Source of the DNA: Phycisphaerae bacterium
Lineage (GTDB): Bacteria > Planctomycetota > Phycisphaerae > SM23-33
Length of the DNA: 14,505 nucleotides
Assembly: GCA_030610965.1 (NCBI GenBank)
Contig: JAUWQU010000013.1
Location: forward strand, 1 to 14,505
Reading direction: 5' to 3'
Position numbers and translations under genes: made by a program. Below the pieces are notes generated by a model, which saw nothing but the letters and a program-made list of their open reading frames with translations, did no database searches and was not told where the DNA came from. Shown piece by piece: positions 1 to 7,308 of this stretch. Numbering within the stretch: position 1 is the stretch's first letter; every line of letters starts with the position of its first letter.

Positions 1-1000
1 TAACCTGACCCGCCAGCGTCGCGGCTTCCTTCTGGGCCTCGGTCAGTTGAGCTGCAAAGCCCGTCCGCTGGTTCTCGACCTCCGTGCGACGCTCGCTACG
101 ATTCTTGACCATCTCGCCGGTGACGGTGGTCTGCTGGTTCGTCGCAGCCACGGCGCCTTCCAACTCGACCGTCTTGGACTTCAGCATCGCGATGGACTCC
201 TCTATCTGCGCGATGCGGGCGGAGTTCTTGCCGGCCTGGTCTTCCAGTATCTTGGCCTTGTCGAAGAGATCAACGCCCTTGACCGGGCCCGCCAGTCGAC
301 TGTCGATAAGGAGCTTGCGGGATGACTCGGAGAGTTTCTCGTTGGCGGCCGTCAGGTCCGTCTTCTCCCCATCGAGGTCCGCGATCTTCTTCTTGGCATC
401 GGCGATCTTGGCCTCAACGGCGGTTCGCTCGGTCTTGGCGGCCTCGGCCAGTTCGCCGAGGGTCTCGTCATTGACGCTGAGGATCTGGTCGCAACTGGCG
501 ATCCGCCTGCTCAGCCCGCTCATTTGGACGGCGGCGTTCTCCGCTTTCAGGGCGCCGGCCCAGGCCGCGTCGCCATTGCGGGCCGCTTCGAGCGAATGGC
601 GGTAGCCGCGAAGCGAATACAACCGGGCCAGGACGGCCTTTGCCTGGAGCTTGTCCAGCTCCGGCTGGCCCTCGGCGGACTCCATCGCCTTGGTCAGGCA
701 GTCGATGGCCTCCTTGATTGCCTCGTCGGCCTTTGGGTTGATCTGCCTGGCCGGCACGAGTTCAATCAGGCCGCCGGCGGCGTCCGCCGGCAGTTCCTTC
801 ACTGTCGCCAGCGGCGCGAACTCATCGCCGACCTTGTAGGCCGCGTCGTTGAGCAGCGCACAGGCGCGATCGTAGAGCCGCCCGGCGCGGGCCATGGCCT
901 CGGCCAGGGGGCTGGCGGTGCTGCGGCATCCCGACAGCATCGCCGCGGACAGGAAGACCAATCCGCATACTGCGTAAGCAAGACGTTTGTCCTTTTGCAC
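1..1000 (-). CDS. Coiled-coil lipoprotein, partial (C-terminus off the window)
   Basis: About 333 residues are visible and the frame is still open at base 1. The start is a GTG at 1000, preceded by a strong GGGAGAGGA Shine-Dalgarno; no ATG in this frame would keep the signal peptide. The N-terminus MQKDKRLAYAVCGLVFLSAA is a signal sequence ending in the lipobox L22-S23-G24-C25, so the mature protein should be lipid-anchored. Residues 30-160 are helical and Ala/Leu/Glu-rich and may include TPR-like helices. From about residue 170 onward the chain is a long charged heptad-type coiled coil rich in A, E, K and Q. There is no enzymatic motif. It lies 163 bp after the preceding minus-strand gene, with its own weak promoter candidate. 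A structural envelope role is plausible, but the function is unknown. The frame was read by hand and has no stop. Confidence 0.85.
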   Translation of the reverse strand, partial: MQKDKRLAYAVCGLVFLSAAMLSGCRSTASPLAEAMARAGRLYDRACALLNDAAYKVGDEFAPLATVKELPADAAGGLIELVPARQINPKADEAIKEAIDCLTKAMESAEGQPELDKLQAKAVLARLYSLRGYRHSLEAARNGDAAWAGALKAENAAVQMSGLSRRIASCDQILSVNDETLGELAEAAKTERTAVEAKIADAKKKIADLDGEKTDLTAANEKLSESSRKLLIDSRLAGPVKGVDLFDKAKILEDQAGKNSARIAQIEESIAMLKSKTVELEGAVAATNQQTTVTGEMVKNRSERRTEVENQRTGFAAQLTEAQKEAATLAGQV

Positions 1001-1063
1001 GATGTCCTCTCCCAATAAATCCGGGGCCGGCATGGGCTCGGCGAATGGCTTTTTGCCGACAGC

Positions 1064-1092
1064 TTTTTAACATGCCTGTCAGGCGTTTGCAA
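1064..1092 (-). promoter_or_regulatory. Weak candidate promoter for the coiled-coil lipoprotein
   Basis: On the minus strand a TTGCAA box (1087-1092) is followed after 17 bp by TAAAAA (1064-1069). Each matches 4 of 6 bases of the sigma70-type boxes. It would give a leader of about 55-60 nt before the GTG at 1000. The -35 box lies inside a hairpin (1079-1100), so it may be coincidental. Confidence 0.28.
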
Positions 1093-1100
1093 CGCCCTGA
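1079..1100. other. Stem-loop in the intergenic region
   Basis: TCAGGCGTT and AACGCCCTGA flank a 3-base loop and pair over 9 bp with one bulged base. It lies about 65 bp beyond the stop of the preceding minus-strand gene. The following bases on the minus strand are not a T-run, so it is not a canonical intrinsic terminator. It could still be an RNA end or processing structure. Confidence 0.4.
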
Positions 1101-1163
1101 ATAACTCTTGCTCAATAACCTTGCGGTATTTTTCGCGGCGGGCCCGGCCGAGGCGGCGTTCAG

Positions 1164-1823
1164 TCAGGCCGCGCCGTAACTTGGCCGGTCCTGGGCCAGG
1201 TTGTCCAGGGCCTCCAGGATACCCGCGACTTCGCCCAATGCCAGTGCGTGCCTGCTGATAGTCCGCCGTACCGGCGCGGCTATGAGCACGACCGACCCGC
1301 GCACCTCGATGCTGGGCTGGGCCTGCTCGAGCCGCCGGCACGCGGGCTCGACGGCCTCGGCCAACTCACGCGACCCGCGGTAACTCCACTGGCCTACCCG
1401 GCCTTGCATGTCCCTGGCCGCCAGCGGAGCCAGCTCGGCGTCGCCGGCGTGCCACATCAGCAGGCTCGGCTGGGCCAGGCGGGTCTCGGCCACGACGACA
1501 CTGTACCGCCGCGTCAGCCTGCGTGTGCCGTGGCCCAACTCGCAACGAAAATCGAACGCCCGCAGAGTCCGGCCACGAAGCCTGCCGGCTGTGACGTTGT
1601 TGGCACACGGGCTGTGCCCGGAGGAGATCACCGCGAAGTCGGCGTAGCGCCTCGGCACGTCATACGGATCGTCCGGAAAGAACTTCATGCCGCTCTCGTG
1701 GGCGTCGCGGGCCAAGCGACGGCGCCGAAGCACCTTGCCAAGGCCCATTACCGCGAAGGAAACGCTTGCGGCAAGCAGCACGCCCACCAGCACGGCCACG
1801 AAGGCGTATTGAATGAATCCCAT
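1164..1823 (-). CDS. Single-pass membrane protein of unknown function (DUF3137-like resemblance)
   Basis: 219 residues from the ATG at 1823, which has a GAGG 8 bases upstream. An in-frame GTG at 1850 would add nine residues before the membrane segment and has a poorer ribosome site. Residues 3-29 form one hydrophobic N-terminal helix, followed by an RRRR stop-transfer patch, so most of the chain should be cytoplasmic. The middle has the pattern SGHSPCANNVTAGRLRGR, then FDFRCELGHGTRR, then a basic beta-strand and SVVVAET. This G-H...N...G...FD+ pattern resembles DUF3137-like proteins as I remember them from planctomycete genomes; that match is recall, not a search result. There are no catalytic motifs. 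It begins 38 bp after the CX4CH gene and is probably cotranscribed with it. Confidence 0.8.
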   Translation of the reverse strand: MGFIQYAFVAVLVGVLLAASVSFAVMGLGKVLRRRRLARDAHESGMKFFPDDPYDVPRRYADFAVISSGHSPCANNVTAGRLRGRTLRAFDFRCELGHGTRRLTRRYSVVVAETRLAQPSLLMWHAGDAELAPLAARDMQGRVGQWSYRGSRELAEAVEPACRRLEQAQPSIEVRGSVVLIAAPVRRTISRHALALGEVAGILEALDNLAQDRPSYGAA

Positions 1824-1861
1824 CGTCAAGGCCTCGCTGCCGGCAGGCACCGCCGGGACGA

Positions 1862-3121
1862 TCAGAACGGCGGCTTAGTCGTCTTGCCGGGCTTGGGCTT
1901 CTCCTTGCCGCCCTTGCCCGGCTTGGCGGGCGGAATCGGAGAAGTGGGAAGCCCGGACATCGCGTCTATCCGCTTCATCACGTGCGGCGGGTTGCTCTTT
2001 AGGTTGTACTCGGGATGCAGGGGGCGCTTCAGCGACAGAATCCAATCCTTCGTCTGCTTGCCGACGCCGGATTTCAGGCTGGAAAACGCGGGATTCTTCT
2101 CCTTCGGATGGCGGTGCTTGGCCTGGGTGTCCGGCAGGCCAAACTGAAGCAGCAGCGACTCACCCGGCTCGTCGCGCCGGATTATCTGCAAGCCCTTCTT
2201 CGTGTGGAACGAATCCAGGATCAGGAAGTTGGTGTAAGCCACCTTGTCGCTTCGGCCGGCGACGTTCCAGAGCTTCAGCCCGCCCTTGCCCTTGGCCCCC
2301 CCGTGACACGTCGAGGCCGCGCAGCTATTGGATATCCACCGCCAGATGCCCGTGCGGAACACCCTCATCGAGGACGGGTCCGTCTTGATGATGATGTCGT
2401 TCTTGATCGGGTCGTCGGCGTTGACGTGCTCGATGATGTACTTAGCCTGCCAACCGGCCGACCGGCGGCGGAATGCCGCGTCGGCGCCTTTCTTCTCGAA
2501 GTCGCCCTCGCCGCGGACCTGGTCCAGGAACCTCCGGACGACGTTATTGCGAAGCTCGACCTTCACACGGTCTTTATCACCGAGTTCGCACATGCGAATG
2601 CGCTGGATGTCATCGTCGCTGACCATGTTCTTAAAGTCGAACGTCGAGGACGCGCCACCCCCCGTGCCGGAGCTGCCGTTGCCGGAGGGCTCCTTGGCGG
2701 CCTGGGCGGCCTGGGCGGCATCGAGCTTGGCCTTGGCCTGTCGAAGCAGCAGTTTGGCTCGCTCGTCGCTCTTGATCTTCACGGCGGCCTCGAGGGGCTC
2801 GACCGCCTCGGCATGGAGCTTGTTTTCAAGAGCCCATTTGCCCAGCTCCATCCGGGACTTGAAGTCGTCCTTCTTGAGCTTGGCAAGGCGGTCGGCGTAG
2901 TCTTCCTTCAGATCGTATATCGCCTCGATGGAGACGATCTGATCCTTGGGGTAGAACACGGTCGCCAGGGACCGCTTGACCTTAATGCCTTCGGGGGTCT
3001 GCTCCACCACCTCGCCCACGATCGTCTCGCCATTCTTGAGCTTGATCTGCTTTTTCTCAGCCAGGCAAAAACTCGCCAGCATCAGGCACAGCAGGATGGG
3101 TAGATATGTGTGTCTTATCAT
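1862..3121 (-). CDS. Secreted protein with N-terminal Sm-like barrel and CX4CH haem-type motif
   Basis: 419 residues; the ATG is preceded by AGAGGTGAT at good spacing. Residues 1-21 are a signal peptide with probable cleavage after CLA; the Cys there is not in a lipobox because F is at -1. Residues 23-68 (IKLKNGE.I.GEVV, then YPKDQIVSIE) look like a small Sm-like beta-barrel. A helical, TPR-like segment follows at 75-140, then a Gly/Ser linker (145-160). The second half has a conserved-looking domain (162-375) with C267-A-A-S-T-C272-H273, a CX4CH variant of the c-type haem motif, and further His residues at 336 and 338. The tail (395-419) is Pro/Lys/Gly-rich. It may be a periplasmic monohaem cytochrome-like protein; haem attachment is inferred. 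It lies 34 bp downstream of tRNA-Cys with no promoter or terminator visible between them. Confidence 0.85.
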   Translation of the reverse strand: MIRHTYLPILLCLMLASFCLAEKKQIKLKNGETIVGEVVEQTPEGIKVKRSLATVFYPKDQIVSIEAIYDLKEDYADRLAKLKKDDFKSRMELGKWALENKLHAEAVEPLEAAVKIKSDERAKLLLRQAKAKLDAAQAAQAAKEPSGNGSSGTGGGASSTFDFKNMVSDDDIQRIRMCELGDKDRVKVELRNNVVRRFLDQVRGEGDFEKKGADAAFRRRSAGWQAKYIIEHVNADDPIKNDIIIKTDPSSMRVFRTGIWRWISNSCAASTCHGGAKGKGGLKLWNVAGRSDKVAYTNFLILDSFHTKKGLQIIRRDEPGESLLLQFGLPDTQAKHRHPKEKNPAFSSLKSGVGKQTKDWILSLKRPLHPEYNLKSNPPHVMKRIDAMSGLPTSPIPPAKPGKGGKEKPKPGKTTKPPF

Positions 3122-3155
3122 ATATCACCTCTGAGAAAGGGTTTAGATTCATTAC

Positions 3156-3229
3156 AGGCGGCAGTGGGATTCGAACCCACGAATAACGGATTTGCAATCC
3201 GTCGCCTTGGTCCGCTTGGCTATGCCGCC
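3156..3229 (-). tRNA. tRNA-Cys (GCA)
   Basis: The minus strand folds as a complete 74-nt cloverleaf. The acceptor stem is GGCGGCA/TGCCGCC (7 perfect pairs). The anticodon stem ACGGA/TCCGT holds the loop TTGCAAA, giving anticodon GCA. The variable loop has 5 nt, and the T arm is GTGGG/CCCAC around TTCGAAT. The discriminator is U, the usual base for tRNA-Cys. The 3' CCA is not encoded. A strong promoter ends 8-9 bases upstream, and a protein gene starts 34 bp downstream on the same strand. Confidence 0.97.
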
Positions 3230-3243
3230 CTGTTGTCCGGGCC

Positions 3244-3271
3244 AGTATAATATTAGCCTCCCCCGCGTCAA
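3244..3271 (-). promoter_or_regulatory. Promoter for tRNA-Cys
   Basis: On the minus strand TTGACG (3266-3271) is followed after 16 bp by TATACT (3244-3249), each 5 of 6 to the sigma70-type consensus. The predicted start at about 3237 gives an 8-nt leader to the tRNA 5' end, as expected for a tRNA promoter. It may also drive the downstream CX4CH gene. Confidence 0.7.
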
Positions 3272-3303
3272 TCACCGGTTTATAAACATCCGTCAACTCG
3301 TGC

Positions 3304-3337
3304 TTCGTAGCGAGCTACTACGCAGAGTAGCACCGGC
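3304..3337 (-). other. Interrupted stem-loop after the large TPR gene
   Basis: Reading the minus strand, GTGCT and AGCAC enclose an inner CGTAG/CTACG pair. Together they give about 10 pairs with an asymmetric internal loop, 17 bp after the stop of the TPR gene. There is no T-run, so it may be a weak 3' end structure for the long operon rather than a clear terminator. Confidence 0.3.
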
Positions 3338-3353
3338 AATCTTCGGCGGAGGC

Positions 3354-6300
3354 TCACCCTTTCTTCGAGGCGGCCACGGCGGCCTTGCTGGCCGCCTTAC
3401 TCTTTACCTTCTCGAACTCGGCGGCCAGGCCTCCCATGTCCTTGTTCTTTACGCCCAGAGACTTTATCTGGATCACCAAATTCTTCATGACCTCGCCGTT
3501 GTTCTCGTAGCCTTCCAGATGGCACTGGCTACGTTCCAACTCGGCACGCCAGTATATCTTGGGATAATCCGTCTCGTTGATGCCGGCGGTGTAATGGCGA
3601 TATTGCTTCATCGCCTCGCCGAAATCGCCCAGCCCGCGGTACGCGCGGGCCATGCCGATGATGTTTACATGATCCACCGTCGTCTGGTTCTGTAGCGTCC
3701 ACAGCAGGTTCCGCCAGCCGCGAACCAGCTTGTCCACCGCACGCGGGAGCCGCTGACGTTCCTGGTCCGAGGTCTTGGCCTCGCGGAGTTTCTGCACGGC
3801 GTACTCCGCCGACGCCATGTCCGGCCAACTGTTGGGATCCTCGCCGGCCGCGACCAACTCCCGGCGGAACGTCTTGAGCATCCGGGTGACGGCGTCCATG
3901 CTCTTGGCGTTGGACTTGACGTCCTCGATGAAGGGATTGTACTTCTTGGCCAGCCAATCGGCCTTGCCCTTGCGCCCGGCCGAGTCCAGCTCGAAGCACG
4001 TCTTGAACACGTCCAAGGCTTTCTGGTAGGCAGCCTTGCCGGCCGGATCATTCTTGGCCAGTATCTCGACCCTGCCCTGGCACAGCAGCGAGTCGGCGTA
4101 CATCTGATAAAGCTCGTAACGCTCCGAGACTACGTCGCGGATGTCGAGCACCATGTTCGTCGTCGCCTTGGCGAGGTCGGGGAGGATTGCCTTGCGGTTT
4201 GCCCCGGCCGACTTGGCGACGGAGATCACGTTGGCCAGTGTGTCGGCGTCCTTGGTGTCGTCGAGCTTCACCTCGTTCTCGGCCGCCAGGGCGGTAATCC
4301 CCTGGGCCTGGGCCAGCAGGCCTTTGAAGTCGCCCTTCTGCTCCATAGCATGAAGGTCGCGCAACAGGGCGTCCAGCTCGGCCAGCTTGAGCGGCTTGCC
4401 CGCCGCGGGCATGTAAAGGTCCTTGGCGAAGTTGATGTAGGCCGTCTGGTAGCGGTTGAGCGCCTGGCGGAACTTCTCGGCCTGCTCTCGCGTCGCGGCC
4501 GTCTTCAGACGATTCTCCAGATGGACAATCTGAACCTGCACCTGCTGGACCAGGAGTTCGATGAGCTGCTTTGCCTGCTCGGGGAACGACTTCTTGAAGT
4601 CCTGAATCTTTACGATGGCCTCGTCGGTCCGGCCCAGCTCGATGAGCTTGCGGATCTCAAACTCGGAGGCTTTTCGCACAATGGGCGTGCCCGGCCACTT
4701 GGCTATCAGCGCCCGCATGTCCGCCAAGGCCTCCTGTTCGATCCGCTTGCGATCCTCGTCGGACTCGCCCCTGGGAAGCTGCTCGTACTTGATTTCCGCG
4801 GCCTTGTAGTCGGCCTGGGCGGCCCAATCCTTGAAGCCCTCGGCATTGGCCAGCAATTGCGTCTTGTCCTCGCCCTGGGCCGTCTGGGCCTTCGCAGCTA
4901 CCTTCTTGCTCTCGGCGAGGGCGTCGCCGGCGTACTTCTCCAGCTTCCCGCAAAGCGCAGCCGGGTCGGAGTAGGTCGCGAGGCTCTCGATAAGTTCCTT
5001 GGTGATTTCGGCGACCTTCTTGCCGACGGCGTCGACAGAGGCCTGCGTCTCGGCGCCCTCAGCCGGCGCCGTCGTCGGAGAGTCGGCGCCCTCAGCCGGC
5101 GCCGTCGGCGGCGAGTCGGCGGCGGGCAGAGCCACCACATCCAATTCGACCAGCGACTGTGCCAGCCGTCGGAGGGACTGTGTCGCCCGTGCGCTGTCGC
5201 CCTTGAGCAGATCATCCAACTCGCCGCGGTTGAGCACGATCTGGGACCGCGCCTCCAGTGCCGCGTACTGGGCCTCCATGTATTCCAGCAACTCGGACGG
5301 GACATTCTCGTTGGCCGCGATGGCCCGAATCTGCCAGTAGAACTTGACTACCGGCTCTTCCGACAGGTCGGCGAGCTTCGTGCATTGCGCGGCCAGGTCG
5401 AAGTTCCACTTGACCGTGCCCTCGGCCTTGGGCCAGTTGCCCAGCAGCGTCTCCAGGGCGCGGATGTAGTCCCGCCGCAAGCTGGAGGTAATTACTTTGC
5501 CCTTGGTCTGGCGTTCGGCGAAGACCCCGTAAAGGCTGCGGACGGCGAACAGGGCGGACTTTTCGGCCAGGTCGTGCTTGGGATACTTCAGCGCCAGCCT
5601 GACGAAGTACTTGGCCGCCTCGATGTTGAGCTTCCTCTTGTTCATCATGAAGGCCAGTTCGTACAGCACGCCGGGCTCGATTGCCTGGGCGATCTTCGGG
5701 TTCTTCAGGTCCTTGTGGCTCAGGACCCTCTGCAGGAGCTTCTCGGCCTCGGCCTTGTCCTCGGGCGCCTCACTGGCCAGCTTGGCGTACGCCCTGGCCA
5801 TGCACACGATGGCGCTTGCGCCGGTGAGGTCTGTGTCGCCGGAGAACTTGGTGTTGACCATCTCAAGGAACGACCGGATCAGGTCCGGGCGGTCGGCGTA
5901 TTTTTCCACGAACGAAAGGAGTTCGGACTGGGCCTGCGCGAACAGGGCCTTTCTCTTGGGGACGTTCGTTTCCTTCACGGCCGCCAGCTCGATGCGATAG
6001 CTCTTGAGCAGCACCAGCCGGAGATCGACGATCACCCGCTTTTTCTCGCCCCAGATGGCGATCGAGCCGGCCTCGAAATCGGCCAGGGCCTTGTCGATCT
6101 TCGCGTCGGCGCCTTCGGCGATGCGATTGTGGACGCGCTCGAACCACGCGCGCTGGCGCAGATCCTTGTTCTCCTTTTCGTCCTCGGCGACCTTCTTGAA
6201 AATGGCCTCGGCCTTGGCATGTTCGCCGAGCAGCCGCTGGGCTATTCCCGTGGCGTACATGGCCCATCCCATCACGCCGCTTTCGGGATCGTTGCGGAAC

Positions 6301-7031
6301 TCCTTCATGTCCGAGAGGACGTTGCGGCAAAGCTCGGCCCGCTCGCCGCCGGGCGGCAGCGCCATCGCGCGATGCAGCCGGACCCAGCCGACGTTGTATC
6401 GCATCTCCAGCTGGAGGTCCTCCAGCTGGGGCCCGTACATCACGTAGATTTCAATGTCCGTCTGCCAGTCCACCAGCGTGCGGGGGACCTTGTCCCCGAG
6501 GTAGTCGGCCCGCTCGACGGCTTCCTTGGTGTACTTGAGGATGATCTTGCGGTCCGCTTCGCTGCCCAGAAGCATTCGCAGGCGAAGGATGTGGGGATTC
6601 TCGATGCGATACCGCCCCATCGCCGTGACCAGCTCGAGCATGATGCGGTACATCTCGACGCGATCGCCCGGGCTGCGGTCGTCCTGGGCCTCGGCCTTGT
6701 CCGCCGCCTTGCGAAGCAGCACGATGGCCTCGTCCATCAACCTGTTCTGGTCTTCCGGGCGGGCCATGGCTTTAGCCAGGCCCATGCGGACCCTGCCCCG
6801 GGTGGCCAGAGCTTTTACGGACTCGTCGGCGGCGGGGATATCGGCCTCGATGGCGCGCAACAGGTCGATCATGCCAAGCTGCGAAAGCTGCTTGATCAGC
6901 CTGCTCATCGAGAGTTGCTCGTAAGCGCTGGCTATCTTCAAGTTCTGGGCCGAAGCCGGCCACGAAAGAACCGCCACCGCGAGGATACCTATTGCCGCCA
7001 GCTTCCGCAGGCCGATGCGCATTCTCGTCAT
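3354..7031 (-). CDS. Large exported TPR/helical-repeat protein, 1225 aa
   Basis: The N-terminus is a basic region (MTRMRIGLRK), a hydrophobic core and a PASA-Q cleavage site, so it should be cleaved after A28 and released to the periplasm. The rest is almost entirely amphipathic helix of the TPR type. Good examples are residues 255-300 and 1125-1180, where the G-x-A-x-x-x-L-G-x-x-x-E-A pattern is visible. A Pro/Ala/Thr/Glu linker with an 11-residue tandem repeat lies at about 639-660, splitting the chain into two helical halves. The C-terminus is Lys/Ala-rich. The start ATG overlaps the stop of the truncated ExbD gene (ATGA) and has only a weak purine stretch upstream, so translation probably depends on coupling. 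It is the last gene of the ExbB/ExbD cluster and may scaffold or load the motor; that role is inferred. Confidence 0.93.
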   Translation of the reverse strand: MTRMRIGLRKLAAIGILAVAVLSWPASAQNLKIASAYEQLSMSRLIKQLSQLGMIDLLRAIEADIPAADESVKALATRGRVRMGLAKAMARPEDQNRLMDEAIVLLRKAADKAEAQDDRSPGDRVEMYRIMLELVTAMGRYRIENPHILRLRMLLGSEADRKIILKYTKEAVERADYLGDKVPRTLVDWQTDIEIYVMYGPQLEDLQLEMRYNVGWVRLHRAMALPPGGERAELCRNVLSDMKEFRNDPESGVMGWAMYATGIAQRLLGEHAKAEAIFKKVAEDEKENKDLRQRAWFERVHNRIAEGADAKIDKALADFEAGSIAIWGEKKRVIVDLRLVLLKSYRIELAAVKETNVPKRKALFAQAQSELLSFVEKYADRPDLIRSFLEMVNTKFSGDTDLTGASAIVCMARAYAKLASEAPEDKAEAEKLLQRVLSHKDLKNPKIAQAIEPGVLYELAFMMNKRKLNIEAAKYFVRLALKYPKHDLAEKSALFAVRSLYGVFAERQTKGKVITSSLRRDYIRALETLLGNWPKAEGTVKWNFDLAAQCTKLADLSEEPVVKFYWQIRAIAANENVPSELLEYMEAQYAALEARSQIVLNRGELDDLLKGDSARATQSLRRLAQSLVELDVVALPAADSPPTAPAEGADSPTTAPAEGAETQASVDAVGKKVAEITKELIESLATYSDPAALCGKLEKYAGDALAESKKVAAKAQTAQGEDKTQLLANAEGFKDWAAQADYKAAEIKYEQLPRGESDEDRKRIEQEALADMRALIAKWPGTPIVRKASEFEIRKLIELGRTDEAIVKIQDFKKSFPEQAKQLIELLVQQVQVQIVHLENRLKTAATREQAEKFRQALNRYQTAYINFAKDLYMPAAGKPLKLAELDALLRDLHAMEQKGDFKGLLAQAQGITALAAENEVKLDDTKDADTLANVISVAKSAGANRKAILPDLAKATTNMVLDIRDVVSERYELYQMYADSLLCQGRVEILAKNDPAGKAAYQKALDVFKTCFELDSAGRKGKADWLAKKYNPFIEDVKSNAKSMDAVTRMLKTFRRELVAAGEDPNSWPDMASAEYAVQKLREAKTSDQERQRLPRAVDKLVRGWRNLLWTLQNQTTVDHVNIIGMARAYRGLGDFGEAMKQYRHYTAGINETDYPKIYWRAELERSQCHLEGYENNGEVMKNLVIQIKSLGVKNKDMGGLAAEFEKVKSKAASKAAVAASKKG
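5050..5115 (-). repeat. 33-bp tandem repeat inside the large TPR gene
   Basis: Two adjacent 33-bp copies (5050-5082 and 5083-5115) differ at two positions, with a short partial third copy after them. They encode the unit DSPxTAPAEGA twice. The unit is in frame and forms the flexible linker between the two helical halves. Confidence 0.9.
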
Positions 7032-7219
7032 ACCTGTCTCACACTCGCTCTTGTGAAAAACAGCAGCAACTGGAACGTGACGTCGATCATCGGCGCCATG
7101 GGCGGCTGCAACTTCGCCGAGCCTTTTTTGCCTTTTTTGCCGCTATTGCCGCTATTGCCGGGCGCCTGATGGTGGACTTTCTCGCCGCCTTCTACTGTCT
7201 TATGGGCAGAAATCGCCAT
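7028..7219 (-). CDS. Truncated ExbD/TolR-like protein (63 aa), N-terminus and start of the membrane helix only
   Basis: This short ORF has its own strong ribosome site (AAGGGAG, 6 bases before the ATG). The first 55 residues match the neighbouring second ExbD: MAIS start, VEGxExVHH, a Gly/Lys-rich basic linker, then PMIDVTFQLLLFF. D46 corresponds to the proton-carrying Asp of ExbD/TolR. Right after FF the reading changes to TRASVRQV and stops, so the membrane helix is cut short and the periplasmic domain is absent. The linker is made of 9-bp repeats coding GNS GNS GKK GKK. The stop overlaps the start of the large TPR gene as ATGA. It is either a decayed copy kept as a translational leader or a small membrane peptide acting on the motor. 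The sequence favours translation but does not prove function. Confidence 0.72.
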   Translation of the reverse strand: MAISAHKTVEGGEKVHHQAPGNSGNSGKKGKKGSAKLQPPMAPMIDVTFQLLLFFTRASVRQV

Positions 7220-7289
7220 GATAGTCTCCCTTGGCTCGGCTGGGCGCCATCGCGGCGGCGCTCATCCTGCTCTGCGGGCCCATCGTCCG

Positions 7290-7308
7290 CCCGGCCGCCG
7301 CGGCCGGG
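7290..7308 (-). other. Perfect GC hairpin directly after the second ExbD stop
   Basis: CCCGGCCG and CGGCCGGG form a perfect 8-bp stem with a 3-base loop. It begins on the base next to the TGA stop (7309-7311) of ExbD2. There is no T-run after it on the minus strand, so it is not an intrinsic terminator. It could protect the upstream mRNA or reduce readthrough into the downstream genes. Confidence 0.5.

Noticed and set aside
4350..7169. A 939-codon open frame on the plus strand, opposite the large TPR gene
   Set aside because: It is the antisense shadow of a GC-rich gene. The product is a monotonous Leu/Gly/Asp/Val-rich chain with no domain, and the minus-strand protein has a signal peptide and TPR helices.
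7110..7170. Programmed frameshift at the A6 runs in the truncated ExbD
   Set aside because: The in-frame codons are AAA AAA GGC, not the A AAA AAG slippery order, and the runs lie well before the truncation point, so they do not restore the missing ExbD domain.
7290..7308. Intrinsic terminator after the second ExbD
   Set aside because: The stem is strong, but no T-run follows on the minus strand and the downstream ORFs have no promoter that I can see.
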